Origin: CAYYMH01 sp964472785
Lineage (GTDB): Bacteria; Zhuqueibacterota; Zhuqueibacteria; Thermofontimicrobiales; Thermofontimicrobiaceae
Assembly: GCA_964472785.1 (NCBI GenBank)
Contig: CAYYMH010000016.1
Location: 22,589-86,588 of the forward strand
Direction of reading: 5' to 3'
Length of the DNA: 64,000 bases
Shown here: positions 1 through 8,660 of the stretch, piece after piece
Numbering within the stretch: the stretch's first letter is position 1
Layout of the letters: every line of letters begins with the position of its first letter
Program-made: the position numbers and the translations under genes
Notes under the pieces: generated by a model
Seen by the model: the letters and a program-made list of their open reading frames with translations, nothing else
What the model was told of the DNA's origin: nothing
The model's database searches: none

Positions 1-2612
1 TTTGAAATAATCGCGTTGTTTTGACTTGATCGATCCCGAACGTTACTCACCGATATCGTGTAAAAGCCGGGATTATGTTTTGACGTCAGCAAATGCACTG
101 TTTTTAAATCAGCATCCAGTGTGGCGGATTGAATGATGATCCCATTATTTATGTGATAATTTTGCTTTGTTTCGGCTGATGATTTTTCAACAGGCTCATT
201 AAAAAATAACGTGACATGATTTTCGATCAATGCCCGGACATTAATAATTTGCGGCGGTGATTGATCAACAAAAACATATTCGTAATTGCTGCCTTCTGCA
301 ATTACATTGGGTTGGTTTGCCCTATCCTTTAAATTTCTTACCAACAGCCGATAATTCCCTTCCGCGTGGGAAGTTGTTTTTAAGTACACAATGTGGTTGC
401 TATCAGTAAAAGTTGCCTGGAGAACTGAAACTCCACCCTCGATACTATAATTCGCCTTATTTTGAGCTTCGGAAGCTGTCATCGGTTCCGTAAAACTAAC
501 TTTAATTAATGTATCGGTTTCAGCTTGAACATTGATAATCGCCGGTGGCGTAACATCGATATACTGATATGTTGCATTACTTCCCGCTATGACAACATTG
601 GGACTGTTTGCCCGATCCTTAATCCCACTCACTGAAATTGTATAGGTATCTTCCTGGTGAGTAGATGTTTGAAGATGAACCGTTTTCAGGTTATTATCTA
701 AATATGCTTGCTCTACAATAATATTTTTATTAATTGAATAATGCGCACTATTTTCCGCAGTTTCTTCTTCGACTTTTTCACTAAAAGTGACGTCCACTTG
801 ATTTTCACCTATCGCCTCAACATGCGCAATGCTCGGTGGGACAGTATCAATATATTGATACTGCAAAATTTGACTTTTCAGAATATTGGGAGCCTGGGCC
901 TTGTCCTTTAAATTTTTCACTGTAAGCGAATAGCTGTTTTCATCATGTAAGGTAGTAACAAGGGTAACAGTTCTTTCGTCTTCGGACAAGGTAGCCCGAT
1001 TTACTGTAACGCCATTATCAATATCATAATTATTCACATTCTCAGCTGAAGCTTGTTGTACTTTTTCAGACATTTTTATCTTAAGCTGATTATCTGAAAT
1101 CACGTTCAGCGAAAGAATTTGCGGCGGTGTTGAATCAACATAGCGGTATTCAAAGGTCGAGTTTGATGGGATTATATTCGGTTGATTGGCACGGTCCTTT
1201 ATATTTTGTATCGTTACAGTATAAACGTCTTCCTCATGTTTCGTTGTCACGAGATTCACTCTCACCAAATCATTCATGAGCGCAGCCGATAAAACTTGAA
1301 TCCCTTTGTTGACAGAATAGTTTGAAATCATTTCCCCGGTGTTTTCAGCTATCGGCTCACTGAATTTAATGTTAATGGAGGTATCATTTAGAGCGAAAAC
1401 ATTTTTGATCGACGGAACAATCGTATCAATATATTCATAACTGATAGTTGAATTCGCTGCAATCGTATTCGGATTTTGCGCTCTGTCTTTGATGTTATTG
1501 ACTGTTATCGTATAATTTCCCTCTAAATGCGGATCAGTGAGAACGCGAACTGTTTTATGGTTGCTTTCTAATGTAATCGATCTAATATTTAAACTCCCGC
1601 TTATTTGATAATTCTGGGTATTCTCAGCAGAGTTTTTTTCAACCGGCTCACTATAGGCTAATTCTAATGTAGTATCACTTAAAACAGCGACTTCTGCTAT
1701 TAAGGGGGAAATTGTATCAAAATAACTGTAGTTTACTACTGTGTTCTCCATGATTATATTGGGAGGATCCGCTTTGTCCTTAATATTATTTACCACTAGT
1801 TGATAGTTCCCTTCAGCATGGTCTGAAGTCGTCAAAACAACAGTTTTTTCATTTGCATCTAATTCGCTCTCAAAGACTTGCATATTTTGTGATAATTGAT
1901 AATTTGGTTCATGCTCAGCAGAAGCTTTGTCAACTTCCTCATTAAAACTTAACTGAATAGTATTTTGATCCACGATCTCAATTCCCGAAATTGATGGTGG
2001 TTGTTGGTCTAATATTTCATAAGCAATCTCACTATTGGGAATGATCGTATTTGGTGGTGTTGCTCTGTCCTTGATATTATTCACACGGATTGTGTATATT
2101 CCGGGTTGGTGATCCGATGTGTGAATATGAACTGTTTGAAGGTCTGGCCCCAGAGTAACGGAAATAATTTGAATCCCATTATTTATAGTGTAATTGGATT
2201 TATTTTCAGCAAAAATTTCTTCAATACTTTCACTAAACATTAAATCAATATTTTTGTTATCTATTATGTTGACACCAACAATTTCTGGTTTAGAATTGTC
2301 GAGCGGGGGTAGCTCTATACCTACTTCTTTCGAATATTCACTTTCATTTCCAGCGGAATCATAGGCAGTAACTGCAAAGAAATATGTTGTGCCTGGCATT
2401 AAATTATTTACAGTTCGATTGGTTACATTTCCAACATCCATGAAATTAGTGTAATCTCCGCCATTCGTCCCGTAATATATTCTATATCCCATCAGGTCTT
2501 TTTCAACGTTGGGACTCCAGCTTACAATGACCTCTCCGGCAACCACCCATGAAACTGTCATCAATAATAAAGCACAAATTCTCCCTGCCAAGCTAACCTT
2601 TTTTAAAATCAT
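1..2612 (-). CDS. Secreted protein with Fn3 domain and tandem Ig-like (SbsA/Big-type) repeats, 3' end outside window
   Basis: The reading frame opens at an ATG at 2612 and stays open to the window edge, so about 870 N-terminal residues are visible and the C-terminus is missing. It starts with a signal peptide (MILKKVSLAGRICALLLM, cleavage probably after VVA), followed by one fibronectin type III domain at about residues 26-105 (WSPNVEKDLMGYRIYY, YFFAVTAYDSAGNES). After that come eight tandem units of about 95 residues; the eighth is cut by the window edge. Each unit has the pattern D..PP.I..V.....N.I.L.FSE.VE...AEN..NY.I..GI.V..A.L......V.L.TS.H..G.Y.I.V.NIKDRA..PN.I. This matches SbsA_Ig/Big_5-like domains that usually act as stalks or spacers in surface proteins. 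A catalytic or sorting domain may lie beyond the edge. Function is inferred from domain type only. Confidence 0.85.
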   Translation of the reverse strand, partial: MILKKVSLAGRICALLLMTVSWVVAGEVIVSWSPNVEKDLMGYRIYYGTNGGDYTNFMDVGNVTNRTVNNLMPGTTYFFAVTAYDSAGNESEYSKEVGIELPPLDNSKPEIVGVNIIDNKNIDLMFSESIEEIFAENKSNYTINNGIQIISVTLGPDLQTVHIHTSDHQPGIYTIRVNNIKDRATPPNTIIPNSEIAYEILDQQPPSISGIEIVDQNTIQLSFNEEVDKASAEHEPNYQLSQNMQVFESELDANEKTVVLTTSDHAEGNYQLVVNNIKDKADPPNIIMENTVVNYSYFDTISPLIAEVAVLSDTTLELAYSEPVEKNSAENTQNYQISGSLNIRSITLESNHKTVRVLTDPHLEGNYTITVNNIKDRAQNPNTIAANSTISYEYIDTIVPSIKNVFALNDTSINIKFSEPIAENTGEMISNYSVNKGIQVLSAALMNDLVRVNLVTTKHEEDVYTVTIQNIKDRANQPNIIPSNSTFEYRYVDSTPPQILSLNVISDNQLKIKMSEKVQQASAENVNNYDIDNGVTVNRATLSEDERTVTLVTTLHDENSYSLTVKNLKDKAQAPNILKSQILQYQYIDTVPPSIAHVEAIGENQVDVTFSEKVEEETAENSAHYSINKNIIVEQAYLDNNLKTVHLQTSTHQEDTYTISVSGIKDRANSPNVVIAGSNATYQYIDVTPPAIINVQAETDTLIKVSFTEPMTASEAQNKANYSIEGGVSVLQATFTDSNHIVYLKTTSHAEGNYRLLVRNLKDRANQPNVIAEGSNYEYVFVDQSPPQIINVRALIENHVTLFFNEPVEKSSAETKQNYHINNGIIIQSATLDADLKTVHLLTSKHNPGFYTISVSNVRDRSSQNNAIIS

Positions 2613-3125
2613 TTTTTTACCTTATTAATTTTGTATTTATAGCATTCTATTTGTCAACTTATTATTTTTCAATTAGATAAGTTTGTTCTATGCTATTTAT
2701 ACAACAAGCATGCCACTACTTGACAGAGCACATTAACTATTAAATTTAATAGACTTATGCTCATGTTTAAAATGAGCAGAATTTGTGAATCTTACAGGCG
2801 AGTAATTCAGAAATGAAATCTATTCAAATTTGAATTATATAAATTTCATTGTGTTACGAGGTTGAGTGGTTTAATTGATTGAATTTAATAATTATGGATG
2901 CATAAAAAACTAAGGGCGTTTACATTGTTTTACTGGAAAACTTTTTGGTGGGGTCAATAAAGTATTGATAGGGCAAAAAATACAGGAACTTCCGTAGGTT
3001 TATAGATGATGCCAGGGTTCAACTAAATTAAAGCAAAAAAAACTTCCCCTCATCGATGAGAAGAAGTCGGGTGTTTTTACTATTCAAAGCCAAACCGAAC
3101 TTATCTTGTTATATTTGAGATTTAA
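2613..3125. other. Intergenic region without a recognised gene
   Basis: About 510 bases lie between the 3' end of the sigma-54 activator gene and the start of the Ig-repeat gene, both on the minus strand. I see no open frame with coding character, no RNA gene and no CRISPR repeat. It should contain the promoter of the Ig-repeat gene; a TTGACA-like hexamer reads leftward at 2657-2652, but its -10 partner is poor. A terminator hairpin sits at the right end (separate entry). Confidence 0.5.
3035..3067 (-). terminator. Rho-independent terminator of the sigma-54 activator gene
   Basis: Read on the minus strand, ACTTC at 3067-3063 pairs with GAAGT at 3046-3042. The interior TTCTCAT/ATGAGGG extends the stem to about 12 pairs with two G-U pairs around a CG centre. 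The stem is followed by a run of seven T (3041-3035). It lies about 60 bases past the stop codon of the activator gene. Confidence 0.7.
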
Positions 3126-4214
3126 TCAAACATTACGTTTCCAGCTTGGATGCCTTATATTGTGGTATTTTATTTTATAGTTTAAGGACCGGGGAGAAAT
3201 ACCAAGCAATTTTGCAGCATCTTTTTGAATCCACTTGCTAACATCCAGTGCCTGAATAATTGTTTCCCGTTCCAAATCATCTAACTTCAATGTATTGAAA
3301 CTACTATTACTGTTAATATTTTTCCTTCTCTCCCGACCTCCGGCTGCAAAATAATCTTTGCCAGAAAATGCCAAATCGTCACAACTTATCATCTCTCCCT
3401 CTTCCGTCATTAAAACGGCTCGTTCAATCATATTTTTCAATTCCCTGATATTACCAGGCCATTGGTGGTTTTTAAGTAGTTTCATCGCTTCTTCTGTAAA
3501 CCCACGAGTATTTTTTCTCAACTCACTGCTGTATTTCCGTCGAAAAAAATCAGCAATTAGCGGTATATCTTCTTTCCGGTCTCTCAATGAAGGGACATCA
3601 ATAGTAACGACATTAAGCCGATAAAAAAGATCATCTCGAAAGTTACCATTTTGGATTTCTTTCCAAAGATTCTTATTGGTCGCTGTTAATATACGCACAT
3701 CAACATGGATTGTTTTATTGCCGCCGATTCGTGTAAATTCCTGATCCTGAAGGACTCGGAGGATTTTTGCCTGAGTAAATGGATTCATGTCGCCAATTTC
3801 ATCAAGGAAAAGGGTTCCTTCATGAGCCTGCTCAAATTTTCCCAACCGCTTCTGATACGCACCTGTGAAAGCGCCCTTTTCATGTCCAAACAATTCGCTT
3901 TCTAACAGACTTTCGGGTAGGGCAGCACAATTTACTTTAATGAAGGGTTTATCATGTCTCAAACTAATAAACTGGATCAAACCAGCAATTAACTCTTTGC
4001 CGGTTCCTGTCTCGCCTTGAATAAGAATACTGGCATTACTTTTTGCTATTTTTTTAATAAGCTTTAATATTTCTTTGATTCGTGGACTTCGACTGACCAG
4101 TGGGTAATAATAATCAAACCCATAATTCTTCCCCCAATTCCGGGACAATTTTCCCGGAGCCTCCAATTTTGTCTCAGCCCAGCTAAGGTCTAATTCCTCT
4201 GCGAAGTTATTCAT
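3126..4214 (-). CDS. Sigma-54-dependent transcriptional activator lacking a receiver domain
   Basis: This is a 362-residue bacterial enhancer-binding protein. It has an AAA+ domain at about residues 42-270 with Walker A GETGTGKE (67-74), the sigma-54 contact loop GAFTGA (114-119) and Walker B LFLDE (135-139). A Fis-type helix-turn-helix follows at about 311-355 (IQKDAAKLLGISPRSLNYKIK). The N-terminal part before the AAA+ domain is only about 40 residues, so there is no receiver, GAF or PAS sensor domain. It is therefore PspF-like, and its activity must be controlled by a partner protein or by expression. The family remodels RNA polymerase-sigma54 closed complexes using ATP. It sits alone with its own terminator and a long 5' region carrying nested inverted repeats. 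I could not find a convincing -24/-12 promoter nearby, so its targets are unknown. Confidence 0.92.
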   Translation of the reverse strand: MNNFAEELDLSWAETKLEAPGKLSRNWGKNYGFDYYYPLVSRSPRIKEILKLIKKIAKSNASILIQGETGTGKELIAGLIQFISLRHDKPFIKVNCAALPESLLESELFGHEKGAFTGAYQKRLGKFEQAHEGTLFLDEIGDMNPFTQAKILRVLQDQEFTRIGGNKTIHVDVRILTATNKNLWKEIQNGNFRDDLFYRLNVVTIDVPSLRDRKEDIPLIADFFRRKYSSELRKNTRGFTEEAMKLLKNHQWPGNIRELKNMIERAVLMTEEGEMISCDDLAFSGKDYFAAGGRERRKNINSNSSFNTLKLDDLERETIIQALDVSKWIQKDAAKLLGISPRSLNYKIKYHNIRHPSWKRNV

Positions 4215-4262
4215 GATGCCCCTGCGATCTTTTTGGTTTCCAATTCCCAGTTTTTAAAAACA

Positions 4263-4328
4263 CAACCCCAACCAAATTTTGGTTGAAAATTCAAAGATGC
4301 CAATGCTAAAAAAATTTCGTTGGGGTTG
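4263..4328. promoter_or_regulatory. Nested inverted repeats upstream of the sigma-54 activator
   Basis: In the 423-base gap between the activator start (4214) and the ABC ATPase stop (4638), CAACCCCAAC at 4263-4272 pairs with GTTGGGGTTG at 4319-4328. Partly overlapping its left arm is a second perfect inverted repeat with 8-base arms (CAACCAAA at 4269-4276 and TTTGGTTG at 4278-4285) around a single T. The two structures share bases and cannot form together. The position in the 5' region of a regulator gene suggests an operator or leader switch, but this is inference. The rest of the gap (about 4330-4637) is AT-rich and shows no gene. Confidence 0.4.
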
Positions 4329-4637
4329 CTTGATGTTGCTTACCTAAAGGTGCCGAACCAAAATGTTAATGGCTTTAATAAAATTGTTCGGAAGGTAAAT
4401 CGCTGCCTGATTTTTTACAAATACTGTGCCATGACTGTTCACCCCCTCTGTCATCGCAATTATATGGTTGTTTTAACATTATATTAATATCAAGTATTTC
4501 GTTAAGTATTATATATTTAACTAGTTAGGTCGGTGTAGTGAATATAATATATTTTTGCTTTCATTATACTCTATTTTAAAAGATCAATTTTAATATAAAT
4601 TCACATTGGACAATACTCGGTCATCAATGACCAATAT

Positions 4638-5492
4638 TTATTCACCCTTGGAATTTATGCGTTTGATTTGTGCTTTTATTCCATGAAGACTGTATTGTTG
4701 CCAGGTTGAAATAACTTTTGCTTTGTAAAGGTGGTAAGCCAAGCGCGGTATTTTGGGAAGCAAAATGTTGTTCCTTAAAAACAAATCGGGCTCGATCAAA
4801 AGGTTATCTCTATCCCCATCATAGCAAATTTTGCCGTGATTAAGGATTATTATTCTTGAAGCCAATTCAATAACAAAATCAATGTTGTGGCTAATTATTA
4901 GAATTGTGATGCCGTGTTCGCTGAGCTGTTTTAGTATCTTTCCGATCAGCCTGGTGCCTCGACGATCAAGTCCTGCCGTAGGTTCATCAAGAATTAACAT
5001 TTCAGGAGACATTGCCAGAACTCCGGCAAATGCCACTCGCCGTTTTTCTCCTTCGCTTAAATGATGGGGAGATCTATCTCCAATATTTTCCTTATCCATA
5101 CCAACTAGTTTTAAAGAATTTTTTACACGATCCGATATTTCATCGTGATCAATGCCAATAGCTTTGGGTCCGAAGGCGACATCGTCATACACAGTTTCCT
5201 CAAATAATTGAGCTTCCGGGAATTGAAATAAAATCCCTATTTTACGACGTAATTCTTTCATCGGATGGTCTTTTTGCCAAATATCCCTATTATCAACTGT
5301 AATTTTACCTTTTTGCGGTTTTAATAATCCTGTAAATTGTTGCAGCAGAGTAGTTTTTCCAGATCCAGTAGGACCGACCAGGCCAACAAACTCACCAGAA
5401 GTGATCTCCAAATTAATATCCTTGAGCACTTGGCGCTGGTAAGGCAAATTGTCGTTATAATAGTAATTGACTTTTTCAAATTTGATTATCAT
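4638..5492 (-). CDS. ABC transporter ATP-binding protein, energy-coupling-factor (EcfA/CbiO) type
   Basis: The 284-residue product is an ABC ATPase: Walker A GPTGSGKTT at about residues 40-48, Q-loop LFQFPEAQLFEETV, signature LSEGEKRR, Walker B MLILDEPTAGLD and an H-loop ISHN. The Q-loop context (FQFPEAQLF) is typical of ECF transporter ATPases such as EcfA/CbiO, which energise vitamin or metal-ion uptake together with EcfT and an S component. No EcfT, second ATPase or S-component gene is in this neighbourhood, so the partners must be elsewhere. Its start codon lies inside the 3' end of the dGTPase gene (17-base overlap), which indicates translational coupling as the last gene of a leftward operon. 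The substrate is unknown. Confidence 0.88.
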   Translation of the reverse strand: MIIKFEKVNYYYNDNLPYQRQVLKDINLEITSGEFVGLVGPTGSGKTTLLQQFTGLLKPQKGKITVDNRDIWQKDHPMKELRRKIGILFQFPEAQLFEETVYDDVAFGPKAIGIDHDEISDRVKNSLKLVGMDKENIGDRSPHHLSEGEKRRVAFAGVLAMSPEMLILDEPTAGLDRRGTRLIGKILKQLSEHGITILIISHNIDFVIELASRIIILNHGKICYDGDRDNLLIEPDLFLRNNILLPKIPRLAYHLYKAKVISTWQQYSLHGIKAQIKRINSKGE

Positions 5493-6750
5493 CTAAACCA
5501 ACTTTTTTTAATTCTGATGCTGCATAATTATCTGTCATTCCTGCAATATGATCAGCAATATTGCGTAGTATAATGCTGTTACCCCTGATATTTTCGTATC
5601 TCCAGGACAATTGATTTCTCTTCGCTTCATCTTCAATCCTAATCCTGATATATTCTGGCAAGAGTTCAGGTTTTTTTATGTATAATTTAAACAATTCTTT
5701 AACAATATTCTTGTTCTGATCATAAAAATCATTTCCCGTACATTTATGAATGATGTGCTGATAAATAAAATGATCTAATTCTACTTGAAGGGGATCGATT
5801 TCTTTGCTGAATTTTACAATTTCTTCATCAAAAAAACTCAACCGCTTTTTTCTTTTAAAAAATTCATCAATACCTTTAAGCGTTGTCTCAAGAATATCAT
5901 CCACTAACAGATTGATTAATCCATGAATTAATTTATTTCGATACACGTATCTGTCACTTTTTAATATTTGCTTTATTCCGTATTTGTCTTCAACCAACTT
6001 AATAATGGTAATTTTTCTAACCTCTTCTAACTCAACCAATCCTGCCCGAATACCGTCTTCAAGATCATGGGTTCGCTGTGCTATTTCATCACAGATTGCA
6101 ACAACTTGTCCCTCTATGGTAACTGCTGAATCCAAATCGAAACGAAGCCCCTCAAAAACAAAATCAGGATAATGATATTTATCACGCAACAGTCTTGTAT
6201 GTTTAAGAATTCCCTCGCGGACAAATGCGCTGAGATTTAATCCGTTAAAAAGATATTTCTTTTCAATTTTATCTAAAACCCTCAAGCTCTGATAATTATG
6301 TTTAAATCCCCCAAAATTTTGCTGTGGTATCAGGTTGCTCAATGTATCTTTTCCGGATAATATCTGATTAAGTACAACTTCCCCAATATGTCCGAAGGGT
6401 GTATGTCCCAGATCATGACCCAGTGCAATTGCTTCTACGAGCAACTCATTGATGCCCAGTGCATTAGCCATGGTTCTTGCTAATTGGGCGACTTCCAATG
6501 TATGTGTCAACCGGGTACGGTAATGATCACCCTCGCTGATCAAAAATACCTGCTGTTTGTGTTTCAAACGACGAAACGCTCTCGAATGAATTATTCGATC
6601 TCTGTCTCTTTGAAGTGCGGTTCTATAAGCGTGCTCTTCTTCCGGATAAATCCGCGTTTTATTCGCTTCCTTGCTCAAGGTGGCATATTTGGCAAGCCAC
6701 TTTTCTTCGAGAGTCTCATAATATTTTCTGTCATAAATTTGGAAACGCAT
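5476..6750 (-). CDS. dgt: Deoxyguanosinetriphosphate triphosphohydrolase-like HD protein
   Basis: The 424-residue protein belongs to the dGTPase family of HD-superfamily hydrolases, which split dNTPs into deoxynucleoside and tripolyphosphate. The family hallmarks are present: RDRDRIIHSRAFRRLKHKQQ near residues 48-67, H83 in RLTHTLEV, the HD pair H112-D113 in ALGHDLGHTPFGH, and a downstream Asp in CDEIAQRTHDLEDG. The length fits the family. The gene starts three bases after the stop of the TPR-thioredoxin-like lipoprotein gene and overlaps the following ABC ATPase, so it sits inside an operon. Proteins of this type can act on several dNTPs; the exact substrate cannot be read from sequence. The symbol is given for the family. 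Confidence 0.9.
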   Translation of the reverse strand: MRFQIYDRKYYETLEEKWLAKYATLSKEANKTRIYPEEEHAYRTALQRDRDRIIHSRAFRRLKHKQQVFLISEGDHYRTRLTHTLEVAQLARTMANALGINELLVEAIALGHDLGHTPFGHIGEVVLNQILSGKDTLSNLIPQQNFGGFKHNYQSLRVLDKIEKKYLFNGLNLSAFVREGILKHTRLLRDKYHYPDFVFEGLRFDLDSAVTIEGQVVAICDEIAQRTHDLEDGIRAGLVELEEVRKITIIKLVEDKYGIKQILKSDRYVYRNKLIHGLINLLVDDILETTLKGIDEFFKRKKRLSFFDEEIVKFSKEIDPLQVELDHFIYQHIIHKCTGNDFYDQNKNIVKELFKLYIKKPELLPEYIRIRIEDEAKRNQLSWRYENIRGNSIILRNIADHIAGMTDNYAASELKKVGLDDNQI

Positions 6751-6753
6751 CGA

Positions 6754-8619
6754 TTAACCAAGTACTTTCGTATTTTCAGCTACCAGAAAATCTATTTGCT
6801 GCTTAAGTTTGTTTTTAACATTATTTGTGAAGCCAACTTGTTTAAAACGTATTCTCCCTTCTTGGTCAATAATTAAATGGGTGGGGAAACCAATGATTGA
6901 ATATAATTTTTTAACATGATATCCCGAATGTAATTGACGAAATAAAAACGAGTGTTGGGATAAAAATCGCTTGAGCGATACCGACGCTTCAACTGATATG
7001 GCAGCAAATACAACCTCATCCTCATCAAACATTTCTTTCAACTCATTAAGTTGTGAAAATTGTTTCTGACATCCGGTACTCCAACTATCCCAAAAAGTTA
7101 ATACCACGATCTTACCTTTCTGATCATACAGTTTAAATTTTTTGCCCTCTAAATCCGTCAACTCAAAATCTGGCGCCTGTACTGCGTTTCTCTTTAACTC
7201 TTTTTGAACGGCGTTTTTCAAATATTCATCAAACCCCGCCAGTGTTTCATTCTCATTCTGATAAATGAATTTCAACCTGTCTATTGCTTCGTTCTGCTCT
7301 TCACTTTTGCTGATAGCTTTCAAATAAAACATTTTTGCGCTATCAACCTTACCCATTTTCATATAAGCGTCGCCAATCTTTTGGAACTCATAAGCAGGAA
7401 AGGGCGTGGCAAGATCGATGCATTGCTTTCTGTTTTCGATAGACAGTGGATAATCCTTCATCTCGAAATTGAGTTGGGCCTCGGTCGAATAAATCTGACA
7501 CAGGTCTAAATTTTTTGTTGAATTCCTTTGTTCGGGACGTTGCCAGGGAAAATTGTTCAAATAATAATCATCCCTACTAATATTTTTTGCCTTATCTAAC
7601 AACCGCTGTGCCTCCTCGAAAATCCCCATCTTTATCTGATAGCTTGCAATCGTCAGGCTGACCGAAATATCATTTGGCTCCAACTCTAAATATTTTTGAA
7701 AATAATGCATTGCGGAATCCTGTTTGTTGAATTGCTGATATGTACGCCCTAACATATAATAGGCGTCTTTCAAAACGTTTTCATTATTTACATTCCGGGA
7801 TAATTTTGTTAATTCTTGTATCATACTGTTTGGATTATCTCTGTTTTTAATGAAAATGAGCTTGTAATTTACCTCATCTGCAATATTTAAATTTTGAACA
7901 TCATCCAATATTTCTTGCCCAACCTTAAGTGCTCTTTTTTGATCATTTAATAATTTCCAAGCTGCATTGAATTCGAGCAGTTTCAATTCTAAACTCGGTG
8001 GATTGTGCTCAATTAAGCTGTCCAGTGTAACAGTAATTGCACTTCTCTTCTCGATCATATTTTCTGAGTTCTTTAATTTTAAATACCATAACTCAAACCA
8101 GGTGTCATAATTTTTTGGGAAAAAAGAAAGTTCGATCTCAAATTCCTCAATGGCCTTTTTATGGTCTGGTTTTTTTAAAAATATTGGCTGATCCAAACAA
8201 TTCAATCCCATCTGGTAGTGCGCATTTTTTTGCATTTCACCATTCTCATCGCGAAGCCCCACATTCCATCCGACGCCAAATTGGTCATCTACACGACCAA
8301 ATTTGTCCTCAAACTTTAGTCGTAACAAATACTGTGTGGGTTCAGTCTGAATTGATATATTCCACACACCATCGTTTTCGATCATGGATTTTTTTAATAC
8401 TTCAACGCCCTGATTACCATAAACTTGGCAGATCAAAATAATTTGAAAATCTTCCTGATTATCTCCCTTCAGAGCATTTGGTTTATAGGCAATTTTAATA
8501 TTATCTCCGGCTATCGGAGTTACGGGAGAAATGGTTACTGGATTTTGCTCCTTTTTCGAACAATTTGAGAGTACTAATAAAACGATAATTGATAAATAAA
8601 TAAGATTTCTTTTCAACAT
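6754..8619 (-). CDS. TPR lipoprotein with C-terminal thioredoxin-like (TlpA/AhpC-TSA) domain lacking one active-site cysteine
   Basis: An upstream in-frame ATG exists at 8649, but I prefer ATG 8619 because an AGGG sits nine bases before it and the signal peptide then begins MLKRNLIYLSIIV. The lipobox is LSNC, so the mature protein is probably membrane-anchored and periplasmic. An N-terminal region of about 120 residues is followed by TPR-like helices, and the last 140 residues form a TlpA/ResA-like thioredoxin fold (APDFELTDLEGKKFKLYDQKGKIVVL split over two strands, then FWDSWSTGCQKQF). In active relatives the motif is WCxxC; here the first cysteine is Ser (residue 514 of 621) and only Cys517 remains. 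A classical dithiol reductase reaction is therefore unlikely; a monothiol, peroxiredoxin-like or binding role is possible. It lies between the DUF2520 protein and dGTPase genes. Confidence 0.8.
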   Translation of the reverse strand: MLKRNLIYLSIIVLLVLSNCSKKEQNPVTISPVTPIAGDNIKIAYKPNALKGDNQEDFQIILICQVYGNQGVEVLKKSMIENDGVWNISIQTEPTQYLLRLKFEDKFGRVDDQFGVGWNVGLRDENGEMQKNAHYQMGLNCLDQPIFLKKPDHKKAIEEFEIELSFFPKNYDTWFELWYLKLKNSENMIEKRSAITVTLDSLIEHNPPSLELKLLEFNAAWKLLNDQKRALKVGQEILDDVQNLNIADEVNYKLIFIKNRDNPNSMIQELTKLSRNVNNENVLKDAYYMLGRTYQQFNKQDSAMHYFQKYLELEPNDISVSLTIASYQIKMGIFEEAQRLLDKAKNISRDDYYLNNFPWQRPEQRNSTKNLDLCQIYSTEAQLNFEMKDYPLSIENRKQCIDLATPFPAYEFQKIGDAYMKMGKVDSAKMFYLKAISKSEEQNEAIDRLKFIYQNENETLAGFDEYLKNAVQKELKRNAVQAPDFELTDLEGKKFKLYDQKGKIVVLTFWDSWSTGCQKQFSQLNELKEMFDEDEVVFAAISVEASVSLKRFLSQHSFLFRQLHSGYHVKKLYSIIGFPTHLIIDQEGRIRFKQVGFTNNVKNKLKQQIDFLVAENTKVLG

Positions 8620-8660
8620 GATCATTACCCTGTTTTTTAACTTTTCCAAATGCCGGCAAG

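Noticed and set aside
1..2612. CRISPR-like or DNA-level tandem repeat array
   Set aside because: The periodicity of about 290 bases is protein-level Ig repetition with divergent DNA and a continuous reading frame.
2690..2730. Sigma-54 promoter near the TGCCAC sequence upstream of the Ig-repeat gene
   Set aside because: The required GC and GG pairs at -12 and -24 spacing are not both present on either strand.
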